From contig JAVBMN010000026.1 of NCBI GenBank assembly GCA_031552405.1, forward strand, positions 62,001 through 126,000: 64,000 bases of DNA, in the 5' to 3' direction. Below are positions 42,417 through 51,495 of the stretch, piece by piece. The translations under genes and the position numbers were made by a program. The stretch is from UBA1794 sp031552405. Its GTDB lineage: Bacteria > Bacteroidota > Bacteroidia > Bacteroidales > Bacteroidaceae. The notes below the pieces were generated by a model. It worked only from the letters and a program-made list of their open reading frames with translations. It was not told the DNA's origin and did not search any database. Position 1 is the first letter of the stretch. The number at the start of each line of letters is the position of its first letter.

Positions 42417-44668
42417 GGCGGATTTCAAGTATAATTGCATGCTTTGTGGTGGCAGCCCTGTGCAACTCTGCACAGGGTTCCTCCTCAAAGGAAGACTACC
42501 TCCGGTATGTGGATCCGTACATCGGATCCGGCGGACACGGGCATGTGTTTGTAGGAGCCACGGTTCCTTTCGGAATGGTTCAGATTGGGCCCCAGAATAT
42601 TCACAAAGGATGGGACTGGTGTTCCGGGTATCATTATTCCGACAGTATAATAATTGGGTTTGCGCATACACACCTCAGTGGTACGGGATGTACAGACTTG
42701 GGTGATGTGCAACTGATGCCTTACACCGGGGAGATCAGAACGAAAAGAGGAGAACAGCATGATATCTCCGGGAGTTGCTCCTCCTATTACAGCCACAAAA
42801 ACGAACAGGTTACACCCGATTATTATTCCCTGTTGATGGATAATGGGGTAAAGGTGGAACTCTCGGCTACCCGGCGAGTGGCTATCCACCGGTATCATTT
42901 CCCGAAAGGAGAAGAGGATCGGGTCTTGATCAATCTAAAGGAAGGCAATGGCTCACGGGTTGTGGAGAGTTCTATCAAACTCGAAGATGAGTATACCATT
43001 ACCGGCTATCGCATCGTACAGGGATGGTCTCCCGAGCACCGGGTTTATTTTGCCCTCAAAAGTGATACACCCATTAAAGACTTGCTGGTGTTTAATGACG
43101 ACGAGCCTGCAGGAAAAGGTTCTTTGAAAGGGGTAGGTGTAAAAGGAGTGATGACTTTCAGCAAATCACTGAAGGTATTGAACCTGAAAGTCTCGATCTC
43201 TTCAGTGAGCACCAGAAACGCCCTTGAGAATATGAAGGTGGAAATACCCCATTGGAACTTCGACAAAGTGCGGAAAGAGGCCCAAAAAGCATGGAACAGC
43301 GAATTGGAACGCGTTGTGGTACAGGACAAAGATGAAAGAGCGAAGAAGATCTTCTATACGGGCATGTATCATACCCTGATAGCTCCCACTACGTATTGTG
43401 ATGTAAACGGTGAATTCCTCGGACATGATAAGAAAGTGTATAAAGCGGATTGGCTCAACTACTCCACATTCTCCTTGTGGGATACCTACCGTGCCTTACA
43501 TCCTTGGTTCACAATCATCCAAAGCGACCGTGTGGGAGATATGGTCAATTCGATGCTGAGTATATTCGACCAACAGGGGAAATTGCCCATTTGGCCGCTG
43601 GTTGGTGGAGAAACCAATCAGATGCCGGGCTACAGCGCAATTCCTGTGGTCTGCGATGCCTACCTGAAAGGATTGAAAGGATTTGATACAGAACGTGCAT
43701 TCAATGCGGTCGTAAAATCCGCCACCAACCGCGAACAGAATGGTGTACCCTGGGTGCTCGATAACGAATATATCCCCTGCGACAAGGTATTCGAAGCTAC
43801 TTCCATCGCTATGGAATATGCGGTGGGAGACTGGGGAATTGCTGCAATGGCAAAGAAGATGGGAAAGCGGAACGAGGCGAGCACGTTTGATAAACGCAGC
43901 AAATATTACCGCTACTATATGGATCCGACCATTCATTTTGTGCGCCCCAAATTAGCGGATGGAAGCTGGCTGACCCCTTACAACCCGTTTGAATCGGTGC
44001 ATGGAGGCATTGGATATTTTGCAGAAGGAACCGGTTGGCAATATACTTTCTTTGTGCCGCAGGATCCGTATGGTCTGATCGAATTTATGGGCGGAGACCA
44101 GGCGTTTGTCGAGAAATTGGATTCTCTTTTTCACGTAACCGGAGATATGGGGCCGAATGCTTCCGCAGATATTACAGGATTGATCGGACAGTATGCGCAC
44201 GGAAATGAGCCCAGCCATCATGTGGCCTATTTATACCCTTATGCGGGACAACAATGGAAAACAGCCGAAAAGGTGCATTACATACAGGAGAATTTCTATA
44301 CGGATAATCCGGACGGTATGATCGGAAATGAGGATTGCGGGCAAATGTCGGCTTGGCACATCCTTTCTGCATTGGGATTCTATCAGGTAAATCCTTCCTG
44401 TGGCGTGTATACATTTGGTAGTCCTTTGTTTGAAAAAGTGACTCTTAATATGCCTAACGGGAAACATTTCGTGATTGAAACCGAGAACCGTAGCAAAGAG
44501 AATTTCTATATACAATCCGTACAGTTGAATGGCGCTCCTTATCAGAAGGCCTATGTTAAATATGACGATATTGTAGCGGGTGGGCATCTGAAGTTTATAA
44601 TGGGGAATAAACCTAATAAGCTATTTGGAGCAGCAGTTGAAAACCGACCTTATAACGAAATCAAGTAG
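42413..44668 (+). CDS. GH92 alpha-mannosidase
   Basis: A 751-residue exported enzyme. Signal peptide about 1-21; then YVDPYIGSGGHGHVFVGATVPFGMVQIGPQN and FAHTHLSGTGC, family segments. The C-terminal half carries HGNEPSHHVAYLYPYAG with Glu599, which in characterised GH92 enzymes is the general acid, and GNEDCGQMSAWHILSALGFYQV with the acidic residues for base catalysis. Family GH92 are calcium-dependent inverting exo-alpha-mannosidases acting on N-glycans or mannan. The HGNEP and FAHTHLSG motifs suggest an alpha-1,2- or related linkage but not definitively. The start overlaps the GH51 stop by four bases. Confidence 0.9.
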   Translation: MRRISSIIACFVVAALCNSAQGSSSKEDYLRYVDPYIGSGGHGHVFVGATVPFGMVQIGPQNIHKGWDWCSGYHYSDSIIIGFAHTHLSGTGCTDLGDVQLMPYTGEIRTKRGEQHDISGSCSSYYSHKNEQVTPDYYSLLMDNGVKVELSATRRVAIHRYHFPKGEEDRVLINLKEGNGSRVVESSIKLEDEYTITGYRIVQGWSPEHRVYFALKSDTPIKDLLVFNDDEPAGKGSLKGVGVKGVMTFSKSLKVLNLKVSISSVSTRNALENMKVEIPHWNFDKVRKEAQKAWNSELERVVVQDKDERAKKIFYTGMYHTLIAPTTYCDVNGEFLGHDKKVYKADWLNYSTFSLWDTYRALHPWFTIIQSDRVGDMVNSMLSIFDQQGKLPIWPLVGGETNQMPGYSAIPVVCDAYLKGLKGFDTERAFNAVVKSATNREQNGVPWVLDNEYIPCDKVFEATSIAMEYAVGDWGIAAMAKKMGKRNEASTFDKRSKYYRYYMDPTIHFVRPKLADGSWLTPYNPFESVHGGIGYFAEGTGWQYTFFVPQDPYGLIEFMGGDQAFVEKLDSLFHVTGDMGPNASADITGLIGQYAHGNEPSHHVAYLYPYAGQQWKTAEKVHYIQENFYTDNPDGMIGNEDCGQMSAWHILSALGFYQVNPSCGVYTFGSPLFEKVTLNMPNGKHFVIETENRSKENFYIQSVQLNGAPYQKAYVKYDDIVAGGHLKFIMGNKPNKLFGAAVENRPYNEIK

Positions 44669-44692
44669 TAAATTAAAAAATAAGAGGTAAGA

Positions 44693-47332
44693 ATGAAGAA
44701 GAACGTTTTATCCTATTACCTGTTGTTGACTCTTTTCTCAGCCACAGTTCTCGGTCAGTCGTATCCCTATCAAAACTCAAACCTACCGGTAGAGGAACGG
44801 GTCAATGATCTTGTTGAACGAATGACGTTGGAGGAAAAAATCGGCCAGATGGTCAACAGCGCCCCTGCAATCGACCGTTTAGGAATCCCTTCCTACGATT
44901 GGTGGAATGAATGTTTGCACGGGGTAGGCAGGGCTGGCAAGGCCACCGTATTTCCACAAGCTATCGGAATGGCGGCTACGTTCGACCGGAACGCGATGCA
45001 TAAAACCGCTCAGATAATCTCGGATGAAGCGCGGGCCAAATACCACCATGCTCTATCTGCAAATAAGAAAGCGATCCCCCAATACTACGGATTGACTTTC
45101 TGGACGCCCAATATCAATATTTTCAGAGATCCCCGCTGGGGACGCGGACAGGAAACGTATGGAGAGGATCCTTTCCTTACCGGGGAAATGGGTGTTGCAT
45201 TTGTCAAAGGATTGCAAGGCAACGACAAGACCTATTTCAAAACTATCGCTACAGCCAAGCATTATGCGGTGCACAGCGGGCCGGAATATAATCGTCACAC
45301 GTTTGATTCCCGAACCGACCTGTATGATCTTTGGGATACGTACTTACCTGCCTTTGAGAAACTGATTAAATCGGGAGATGTGTATTCCGTCATGTGCGCG
45401 TACAACCGCTTTGAAGGAGAACCTTGTTGTGGAAGCGACGAACTCCTGGTGGATATCCTCCGTAATAAATGGAAGTTCGAAGGGTATGTCGTCTCGGATT
45501 GCGGTGCGATTGATGACTTCTACAAAGAGCACAAGACTTCCAAAGATGCAGCCGAAGCATCCTCTCAAGCCGTACTGGCCGGAACAGATCTTGAATGCGG
45601 AAGAAGTTATGATGCGCTTATTGAAGCTGTAAAACGCGGAGAGATCAGTGAATACCAAATTGACGTAGCTGTAAAAAGATTGTTTATCGCCCGAATGCGA
45701 CTGGGAATGTTTGATCCCGACGATAAAGTAATCTACAGCAAAATACCCTACTCTGTGGTGTGTTCTCCCGAAAGCAGGAAACAAGCCCTGGAAATGGCGG
45801 AGAAATCAATTGTCTTGTTAAAGAACAATGCACAAACTCTGCCGTTGAAGAAGACCGTCAAAACAATTGCCGTATTGGGGCCGAATGCAGACAACCCCAC
45901 CTGTCTGTTGGGAAATTACAACGGTTCGCCCTCTTATATAGTGACACCCTTAGATGGGATCCGGAAGAAAGCGGGGAATAAAATCAAGGTCATTTACGAC
46001 CAGGCAACGGGACTCACTGATAAGACGATTTCTGAGCCGGTTGATATTTCCGGAATGTTGAAATCCAATGGTCAAAGCGGATATAAAATGGATTTCTTTG
46101 AGAATAACGACTTCGAAGGGAATCCACTGACCACCCGCTTTGTGAAAGAAGTGGATTTCTTCAAAAGCAAACAACTGCCTGCCGGATTGAAACCAGGCAA
46201 AGTGGGTATTCGCTGGACGGCGACCTATACTTCTCGAAATAATGAAACTCTTTACTTAGAGATCACCAGCGACGACAGTTTCTCTCGTTTGTTTATAAAC
46301 GGCGAGAAAGTAAAAAGCTGCATTACGTATCAGGAAACTCGTACAGAGTTGTACCCCTTTGAGGTCAAAGCCGGCGAGAAATACGACCTGCGCTTCGAAA
46401 CATATCCTAATAATGCAGGTGGAGGTGCCTGCATGAAGACTGCAACCCGCCGGGAGAGTAATCCGGAGGTTCTGAAAGAGAAAATCAAATCAGCCGACGT
46501 AATTGTATTTGTAGGGGGAATCTCTCCTTCATTGGAAGGAGAAGAGATGCCAGTTTTTGTGGAAGGGTTTAATAAAGGAGATCGTACCACTATCAATCTG
46601 CCGGCTGTACAAACGGAGATGCTGAAGTCCCTGAAAGAAACGGGCAAACCCATTATCTTTGTACTGTGTACGGGAAGCGCGCTGGCTATTGACTGGGAGA
46701 ACCGGAATCTGCCGGCTATCCTGAATACCTGGTACGGGGGACAAGATGCAGGAACCGCATTGGCTGACGTTCTTTTCGGAGATTGTAATCCGTCCGGACG
46801 ACTTCCTATCACTTTCTATACCAGTGATAAGGACCTTCCTCCGTATGAAGACTATAGCATGAAGGGGCGTACCTATCGTTATTTTACGGGGAAACCACTT
46901 TACGAATTTGGTTATGGGTTGAGCTACAGCCGCTTTGAATATTCTGACTTACAGGCCCCTGATGGTATTAATATCGGAGACAGTGTCAAAGTTAGTGTAA
47001 AAGTAACGAACAAAAGTAAGATCAAAGGAGAAGAAGTGGTACAGCTTTACCTCTCTCATCCCGATTCTAAAACAGAGACTCCCATTCGTTCGTTACAGGG
47101 ATTTCAACGCGTTGCTATTCAACCGGGAGAAACCCGCGAAGTGGAATTCACTTTACTTCCTGAGAATTTCTCGGTGATCGATGCTTTGGCTCAACGCAGC
47201 ATTATTCCGGGCAAGCTGATGCTTTCCGTGGGTGGCTGCCAACCTGGAAAAGAAGCGTTGCAAAACCAACAAGCCCTCCAAAAGGAATGTATGCTGAAGG
47301 GGCGTAAGTGGGTGTTAAGCAAAGCGTATTGA
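44693..47332 (+). CDS. GH3 beta-glycosidase with PA14 domain (beta-xylosidase-like)
   Basis: An 879-residue exported enzyme; signal peptide about 1-21. The GH3 N-terminal barrel begins LVERMTLEEKIGQMVN, with GIPSYDWWNECLHGVGRAG, and the nucleophile is Asp269 in YVVSDCGAI. The second domain has IAVLGPNADNP. A PA14 insert lies at about 455-580, then a fibronectin-III-like C-terminus. The N-terminal segment is like that of plant-type beta-xylosidase/alpha-L-arabinofuranosidase GH3 enzymes, so action on a terminal xylose or arabinose is likely. Starts 24 bp after the GH92 stop. Confidence 0.9.
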   Translation: MKKNVLSYYLLLTLFSATVLGQSYPYQNSNLPVEERVNDLVERMTLEEKIGQMVNSAPAIDRLGIPSYDWWNECLHGVGRAGKATVFPQAIGMAATFDRNAMHKTAQIISDEARAKYHHALSANKKAIPQYYGLTFWTPNINIFRDPRWGRGQETYGEDPFLTGEMGVAFVKGLQGNDKTYFKTIATAKHYAVHSGPEYNRHTFDSRTDLYDLWDTYLPAFEKLIKSGDVYSVMCAYNRFEGEPCCGSDELLVDILRNKWKFEGYVVSDCGAIDDFYKEHKTSKDAAEASSQAVLAGTDLECGRSYDALIEAVKRGEISEYQIDVAVKRLFIARMRLGMFDPDDKVIYSKIPYSVVCSPESRKQALEMAEKSIVLLKNNAQTLPLKKTVKTIAVLGPNADNPTCLLGNYNGSPSYIVTPLDGIRKKAGNKIKVIYDQATGLTDKTISEPVDISGMLKSNGQSGYKMDFFENNDFEGNPLTTRFVKEVDFFKSKQLPAGLKPGKVGIRWTATYTSRNNETLYLEITSDDSFSRLFINGEKVKSCITYQETRTELYPFEVKAGEKYDLRFETYPNNAGGGACMKTATRRESNPEVLKEKIKSADVIVFVGGISPSLEGEEMPVFVEGFNKGDRTTINLPAVQTEMLKSLKETGKPIIFVLCTGSALAIDWENRNLPAILNTWYGGQDAGTALADVLFGDCNPSGRLPITFYTSDKDLPPYEDYSMKGRTYRYFTGKPLYEFGYGLSYSRFEYSDLQAPDGINIGDSVKVSVKVTNKSKIKGEEVVQLYLSHPDSKTETPIRSLQGFQRVAIQPGETREVEFTLLPENFSVIDALAQRSIIPGKLMLSVGGCQPGKEALQNQQALQKECMLKGRKWVLSKAY

Positions 47333-47352
47333 ATTATTTTACGAACATATCC

Positions 47353-49662
47353 ATGAAGAAAAATATTATCCTAAGCCTTGTGCTCTTCTCATGTAAGATG
47401 CTTTTGGCTCAACAAGCAATTCCAGAGAATCTTACTGCAGTAGATTACGTGAATCCATTGATGGGTACTCAATCAAAACACTCATTGTCAAACGGGAATA
47501 CATATCCAGCCATAGCGCTTCCATGGGGAATGAACTTTTGGATTCCTCAAACGGGTGCGATGGGAGATGGTTGGGCCTATACATATGATTCGGACAAGCT
47601 CCGTGGCTTCAAACAGACACATCAACCCAGCCCCTGGATGAATGATTACGGACAGTTTGCGATTATGCCGGTAACGGGCAAACCTCTCTTCAATCAGGAT
47701 GAACGGGCAAGCTGGTTTTCCCACAAGGCGGAGATCTCCAAACCCTACTATTACAAAGTCTACTTGGCAGATCACGATGTAGTGACCGAGATTACCCCCA
47801 CGGAACGTGCCGCTCTGTTCCGCTTCACATTCCCTCAGGAGGAACATTCATATGTAGTGATTGATGCCTTCGACAGGGGATCCTATGTCAAAGTGATTCC
47901 CGGCCAGAACAAAATTGTAGGCTATACAACCCGCAACAGCGGAGGGGTTCCTGAGAACTTCAAAAACTATTTTGTCGTAGTCTTTGACAAGCCCTTTACC
48001 TACCAGGCTACGTTCGCCGGTGATGCATTGCAGAATGAAATACTGGAAGCTCAGCAAAACCATGTGGGGGCCGTAATCGGGTTCTCTACCACCAAAGGAG
48101 AAAAAGTACACGCCCGGGTAGCTTCTTCCTTTATCAGCATCGAGCAGGCAGAACAGAATCTGAAAGAATTGGGAACTACCGGTTTTGATGCGCTTTGTGA
48201 AAACGGCCGGAAAGTCTGGAACGAAGTGCTTGGCAAGATTGAAGTAAACGGAGGAACCGACGAACAATTGCGGACGTTTTATTCCTGCCTGTACCGTTCC
48301 GTACTTTTTCCCCGGAAGTTTTATGAAAAAGACGCCAGTGGGAAAGTGGTTCACTACAGTCCGTATAATGGAACAATTCTACCCGGATTTATGTATACCG
48401 ACACCGGATTCTGGGATACATTCCGCTGCTTGTTTCCATTCCTGAACTTAGTCTATCCCTCGGTGAATAGGGAAATCCAGGAAGGACTAGTAAATACCTA
48501 TAAAGAAAGCGGCTTCCTGCCCGAATGGGCCAGTCCGGGACACCGTGATTGCATGGTAGGAAACAATTCCGCCTCTGTGGTGGCCGATGCCTACCTCAAG
48601 GGATTGCGTGGATACGATATTCAAACATTGTATCAGGGAGTACTCAACGGAACCAATCAGGTACATCCGAACGTTCGTTCTACCGGACGCTTAGGATACG
48701 ATTATTATAATAAGCTGGGATATGTTCCTTATGATGTAGATATCAATGAAAGCGCTGCACGCACGTTGGAATACGCGTACGACGACTGGACGATCTTTAA
48801 ACTGGCTAAAGCCTTGAATCGCCCGAAAAAAGAGATTGAGTTGTATGCCAAGCGCTGTCTGAACTACCGAAACCTGTTTGATCCGTCAACCAAGCTGATG
48901 AGGGGTAAGAATCAGGACGGTACGTTCCAGGCCCCTTTCAACCCGTTGAAGTGGGGCGATGCCTTTACGGAAGGAAATTCCTGGCATTATACATGGTCGG
49001 TATTTCATGATGTACAAGGACTGATTGACCTGATGGGGGGAAAGAAAGAGTTTATTACCATGATGGACTCCGTATTTACTGTGCCTCCGCTTTTTGATGA
49101 AAGCTATTACCGGGCTGTGATCCACGAAATACGGGAGATGCAAATCATGAACATGGGACAGTATGCACATGGCAACCAACCCATACAACACATGATCTAT
49201 CTCTATAACTACGCCGGTGAACCCTGGAAAGCACAGTATCATCTTCGGGAAGTGATGGATAAGTTGTACTTTTCAGCTCCCGACGGTTATTGTGGAGACG
49301 AAGACAATGGACAAACATCAGCCTGGTATGTATTTTCGGCACTGGGATTTTATCCGGTTTGTCCTGGTTCCGGCCAATATGTGTTAGGAACTCCGTTGTT
49401 CCGGAACATGACGATTAAACTGGAAAATGGTCATAAGATCGAAATCAATGCACCTTCAAATAGCAAACAAAATCGTTATATATCTTCCATGAAAATGAAC
49501 GGAAAAGAATATACGAAAAACTGGTTGAACCACGAAGACTTGCTGAAAGGGGTAAAGATTGATTTTGAAATGGCACCGGTACCCAATACCCAAAGAGGTA
49601 TTAAAGAGGCTGACTTCCCTTATTCTTTTTCAAGAGACGAAAAATTCCAAATAAACTTCTAA
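47353..49662 (+). CDS. GH92 family protein with Gln in place of the general acid
   Basis: A 769-residue exported GH92 protein; signal peptide about 1-19, start at 47353 since the frame extends upstream into the GH3 gene without homology. Family segments: VDYVNPLMGTQSKHSLSNGNTYPAIALPWGMNFW, GFKQTHQPSPWMNDYG, and GDEDNGQTSAWYVFSALGFYPV. The motif that reads HGNEP in the neighbour is HGNQP here (Gln609). In GH92 enzymes known to remove mannose-1-phosphate caps, Gln at this site replaces the acid because phosphate needs no protonation. This enzyme may therefore cut a mannosyl phosphodiester or other good leaving group; otherwise it may be inactive. Confidence 0.87.
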   Translation: MKKNIILSLVLFSCKMLLAQQAIPENLTAVDYVNPLMGTQSKHSLSNGNTYPAIALPWGMNFWIPQTGAMGDGWAYTYDSDKLRGFKQTHQPSPWMNDYGQFAIMPVTGKPLFNQDERASWFSHKAEISKPYYYKVYLADHDVVTEITPTERAALFRFTFPQEEHSYVVIDAFDRGSYVKVIPGQNKIVGYTTRNSGGVPENFKNYFVVVFDKPFTYQATFAGDALQNEILEAQQNHVGAVIGFSTTKGEKVHARVASSFISIEQAEQNLKELGTTGFDALCENGRKVWNEVLGKIEVNGGTDEQLRTFYSCLYRSVLFPRKFYEKDASGKVVHYSPYNGTILPGFMYTDTGFWDTFRCLFPFLNLVYPSVNREIQEGLVNTYKESGFLPEWASPGHRDCMVGNNSASVVADAYLKGLRGYDIQTLYQGVLNGTNQVHPNVRSTGRLGYDYYNKLGYVPYDVDINESAARTLEYAYDDWTIFKLAKALNRPKKEIELYAKRCLNYRNLFDPSTKLMRGKNQDGTFQAPFNPLKWGDAFTEGNSWHYTWSVFHDVQGLIDLMGGKKEFITMMDSVFTVPPLFDESYYRAVIHEIREMQIMNMGQYAHGNQPIQHMIYLYNYAGEPWKAQYHLREVMDKLYFSAPDGYCGDEDNGQTSAWYVFSALGFYPVCPGSGQYVLGTPLFRNMTIKLENGHKIEINAPSNSKQNRYISSMKMNGKEYTKNWLNHEDLLKGVKIDFEMAPVPNTQRGIKEADFPYSFSRDEKFQINF

Positions 49663-49787
49663 CTAAAAAGCGGATTTAGGCAGAGCTGAAAACCATATTT
49701 CGGCAAAACGACGCAGGAGATGCGTTACTATCTCTTTACTTGAATAGTGGCGCAACTTTCTTTCTAGAATAATTTAAAACTAATCTT

Positions 49788-50381
49788 ATGAATAAGGTAG
49801 AAGAACTAATTATAGATTCATTAATAGAGCTTTTGGATTTGACATGTATAACAGACTCAAAAGCGGGAATAGAAAGCAGGCTTGTTTTTCCAATAAAACG
49901 AGATGGAAAAAGAAGAGTAAGTGAACAAGAAGCTAGATTTTTGTTTGTACAGCATATTGAGCGAGGTAGAAAATTTCTATACTCAATAGAAGCGCCAACT
50001 ACAAAAAAATACAAATTTAGCGGCATCAATGATAGGTCTGGGAATATTGACATTTGTTTATATGAAAATGGGGAACGTAAACATCTCATTGAATTTAAAG
50101 CATTGAATCCGCAACAAAGTTCTTATTCAAAAGATTTTGAAAAGTTGGTTTGTGACGAAGACTATTTAACCAATTACTTTATTCAAGTCCTTGAAAACAC
50201 GGATAACAAAACTATTCCAAGCATTGAAAACAAGTACAAAAAAGCAATACAAATTATGAAAGAGAAGTATGCGTCTACTCAATCGTGTTTGAGAATATTC
50301 TTATGTGATATGGGAACGAGACAAATCATAAAATATGAAGTTGACAAAAATGGAGAACTAAGGAAAGAAATAATCAAATGA
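49788..50381 (+). CDS. Hypothetical protein with PD-(D/E)XK-like motif
   Basis: A 197-residue protein I do not recognise. Residues about 86-110 read SGNIDICLYENGERKHLIEFKAL; the Asp, then Glu-x-Lys on the following strand, is the pattern of PD-(D/E)XK nucleases, and an acidic helix lies upstream (EARFLFVQHIE). There is no signal peptide or membrane segment. The gene is clearly more AT-rich than its neighbours and stands alone between the glycosidase cluster and the repeat island, both of which suggest recent arrival. It could be a restriction- or defence-related nuclease, but the motif alone does not show that. Confidence 0.6.
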   Translation: MNKVEELIIDSLIELLDLTCITDSKAGIESRLVFPIKRDGKRRVSEQEARFLFVQHIERGRKFLYSIEAPTTKKYKFSGINDRSGNIDICLYENGERKHLIEFKALNPQQSSYSKDFEKLVCDEDYLTNYFIQVLENTDNKTIPSIENKYKKAIQIMKEKYASTQSCLRIFLCDMGTRQIIKYEVDKNGELRKEIIK

Positions 50382-50470
50382 ATGCACGAACCGCCAACTC
50401 ACAGACGCTTAAGTGTGAACCTCACCCTTTACAGGTAATCTGTATAACCCTTATTGTCGGGCGTTTACGG

Positions 50471-50678
50471 GATCAGCGGATTTTCCCGGTGGATGCCTTC
50501 CCTTATGCCCTGCGGATATCTTCCTCTTAAACTCTGCGGATGCTTTATCCTTCAGCTCTGCGAATGCCTTCCCCTTTAGCTCTGAAAGAGCGCTATAACT
50601 AAGCCTGGGGTCAATGAGCGAAGCGAATGCAGCCCCAGGAACAAACCACCGTCAGGCACATGAGTTCTGTAAGAACGA
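50471..50678. repeat. Left arm of large inverted repeat
   Basis: Positions 50569-50678 (110 bp) are a perfect reverse complement of 51283-51392; homology continues imperfectly to about 50471 against about 51450. Inside the arm is a hairpin CCTGGGG...CCCCAGG. The gene-free stretch 50382-51495 is filled by this arm, the second copy of the dispersed repeat, a cruciform and the right arm. Confidence 0.9.
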
Positions 50679-50761
50679 TATACAAAGGAGGCAATTGCAT
50701 GAAAGATACTGTGAACATACAATTGAGATAATGACTCATGTTATCACATAATAGCATATCC

Positions 50762-51035
50762 GCCGAGGCCTGCAGTTCCACAACCGCAGGCTTGGTTTTT
50801 GAAATCTCAGGCCTGACTTACCCGAACTTCAGGCCTGCCTTCCTCTGAAACTCGTGCCCATCAGCCGAAAAACTGGTGGGCATCACTTTTAAACTGGTGG
50901 GCACTGGTTGCCAAACTCTTGCCCATGACTTTCAGAACATTGCTATTCACCTCCTTCACCTCTTCTGAAAGCCTTTCCCACAAAAAGTTTGCGGGTGAAG
51001 GGCGAGTGTGGACCACGTGAAGGGTGGGGTTCACA
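50762..51035 (-). repeat. Dispersed ~270-bp intergenic repeat, copy 2
   Basis: Reverse complement of the element at 18975-19226, with about 90% identity by eye. Read on the plus strand, CAGGCCTG-type cores lie at 50765, 50787, 50808 and 50830 (pitch 22, 21, 22), followed by the TGGGCAC/GGTGGGCA units and then the GGTGAAGG/CCCTTCAC part near 50950-51030. It has one core more than copy 1. Confidence 0.87.
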
Positions 51036-51057
51036 CCCAAGAAAATGTTTTTTCAGT

Positions 51058-51260
51058 TTTTGCTGCATTTACTGCATAATCAGTAGTTATTTGCTTGTTT
51101 ATTAGCGGTTTGATCCTATGCAGCAAGGTATGCAGCAACTATGCAGTAAACAAGTTGCTGAATAGTTGCTGCATACCTTGCTGCATACTCTATATGATTG
51201 ATAACCTGTTAGATATAGCTGATTATGCAGTAAATGCAGTAAAATCTGCAAAAACATTTC
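51058..51260. repeat. ATGCAGCAA repeat, copy 2, forming a large cruciform
   Basis: The left half repeats the 35248 element: GCTGCATTTACTGCATAATC, then ATGCAGCAA-type units at 51118, 51130 and 51141. The right half mirrors it (TTGCTGCATACCTTGCTGCAT near 51162-51183, then GATTATGCAGTAAATGCAG near 51220-51240), so both outer and inner arms can pair. Short open frames here are not credible as proteins. Confidence 0.75.
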
Positions 51261-51282
51261 ATTGCTACTTTGCAGCGCATCC

Positions 51283-51450
51283 TCGTTCTTACAGAACTCA
51301 TGTGCCTGACGGTGGTTTGTTCCTGGGGCTGCATTCGCTTCGCTCATTGACCCCAGGCTTAGTTATAGCGCTCTTTCAGAGCTAAAGGGGAAAGCATCTG
51401 CAGAGCTGAAGGGGAAGGCATCCACCAGGAAAATCCGCTGATCCATAATG
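51283..51450. repeat. Right arm of large inverted repeat
   Basis: Partner of 50471-50678; 51283-51392 is identical to the left arm's reverse complement over 110 bp, with weaker match to about 51450. The arms are about 600 bp apart and enclose the other repeats. Confidence 0.9.
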
Positions 51451-51461
51451 GATCAGCGGAT
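51433..51461 (-). terminator. Terminator of the 51496 gene, at the edge of the repeat
   Basis: ATCCGCTGATCC (51433-51444) and GGATCAGCGGAT (51450-51461) form a perfect 12-bp stem with a five-base loop. On the minus strand it is followed by TTTT and lies 35 bp past the stop. One arm of this stem is also the end of the large inverted repeat. Confidence 0.75.
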
Positions 51462-51495
51462 AGAGTATGAATAATACAAGCTTCCGATCCATGAA

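Noticed and set aside
51095..51385. Small protein genes in the repeat island (both strands)
   Set aside because: They run through inverted repeats, so the same sequence is read in both directions, and they have no promoter or family match. They are products of the repeats.
50471..51461. Insertion sequence
   Set aside because: It has long inverted arms but no transposase gene between them. Only a non-autonomous element or a local rearrangement would fit.
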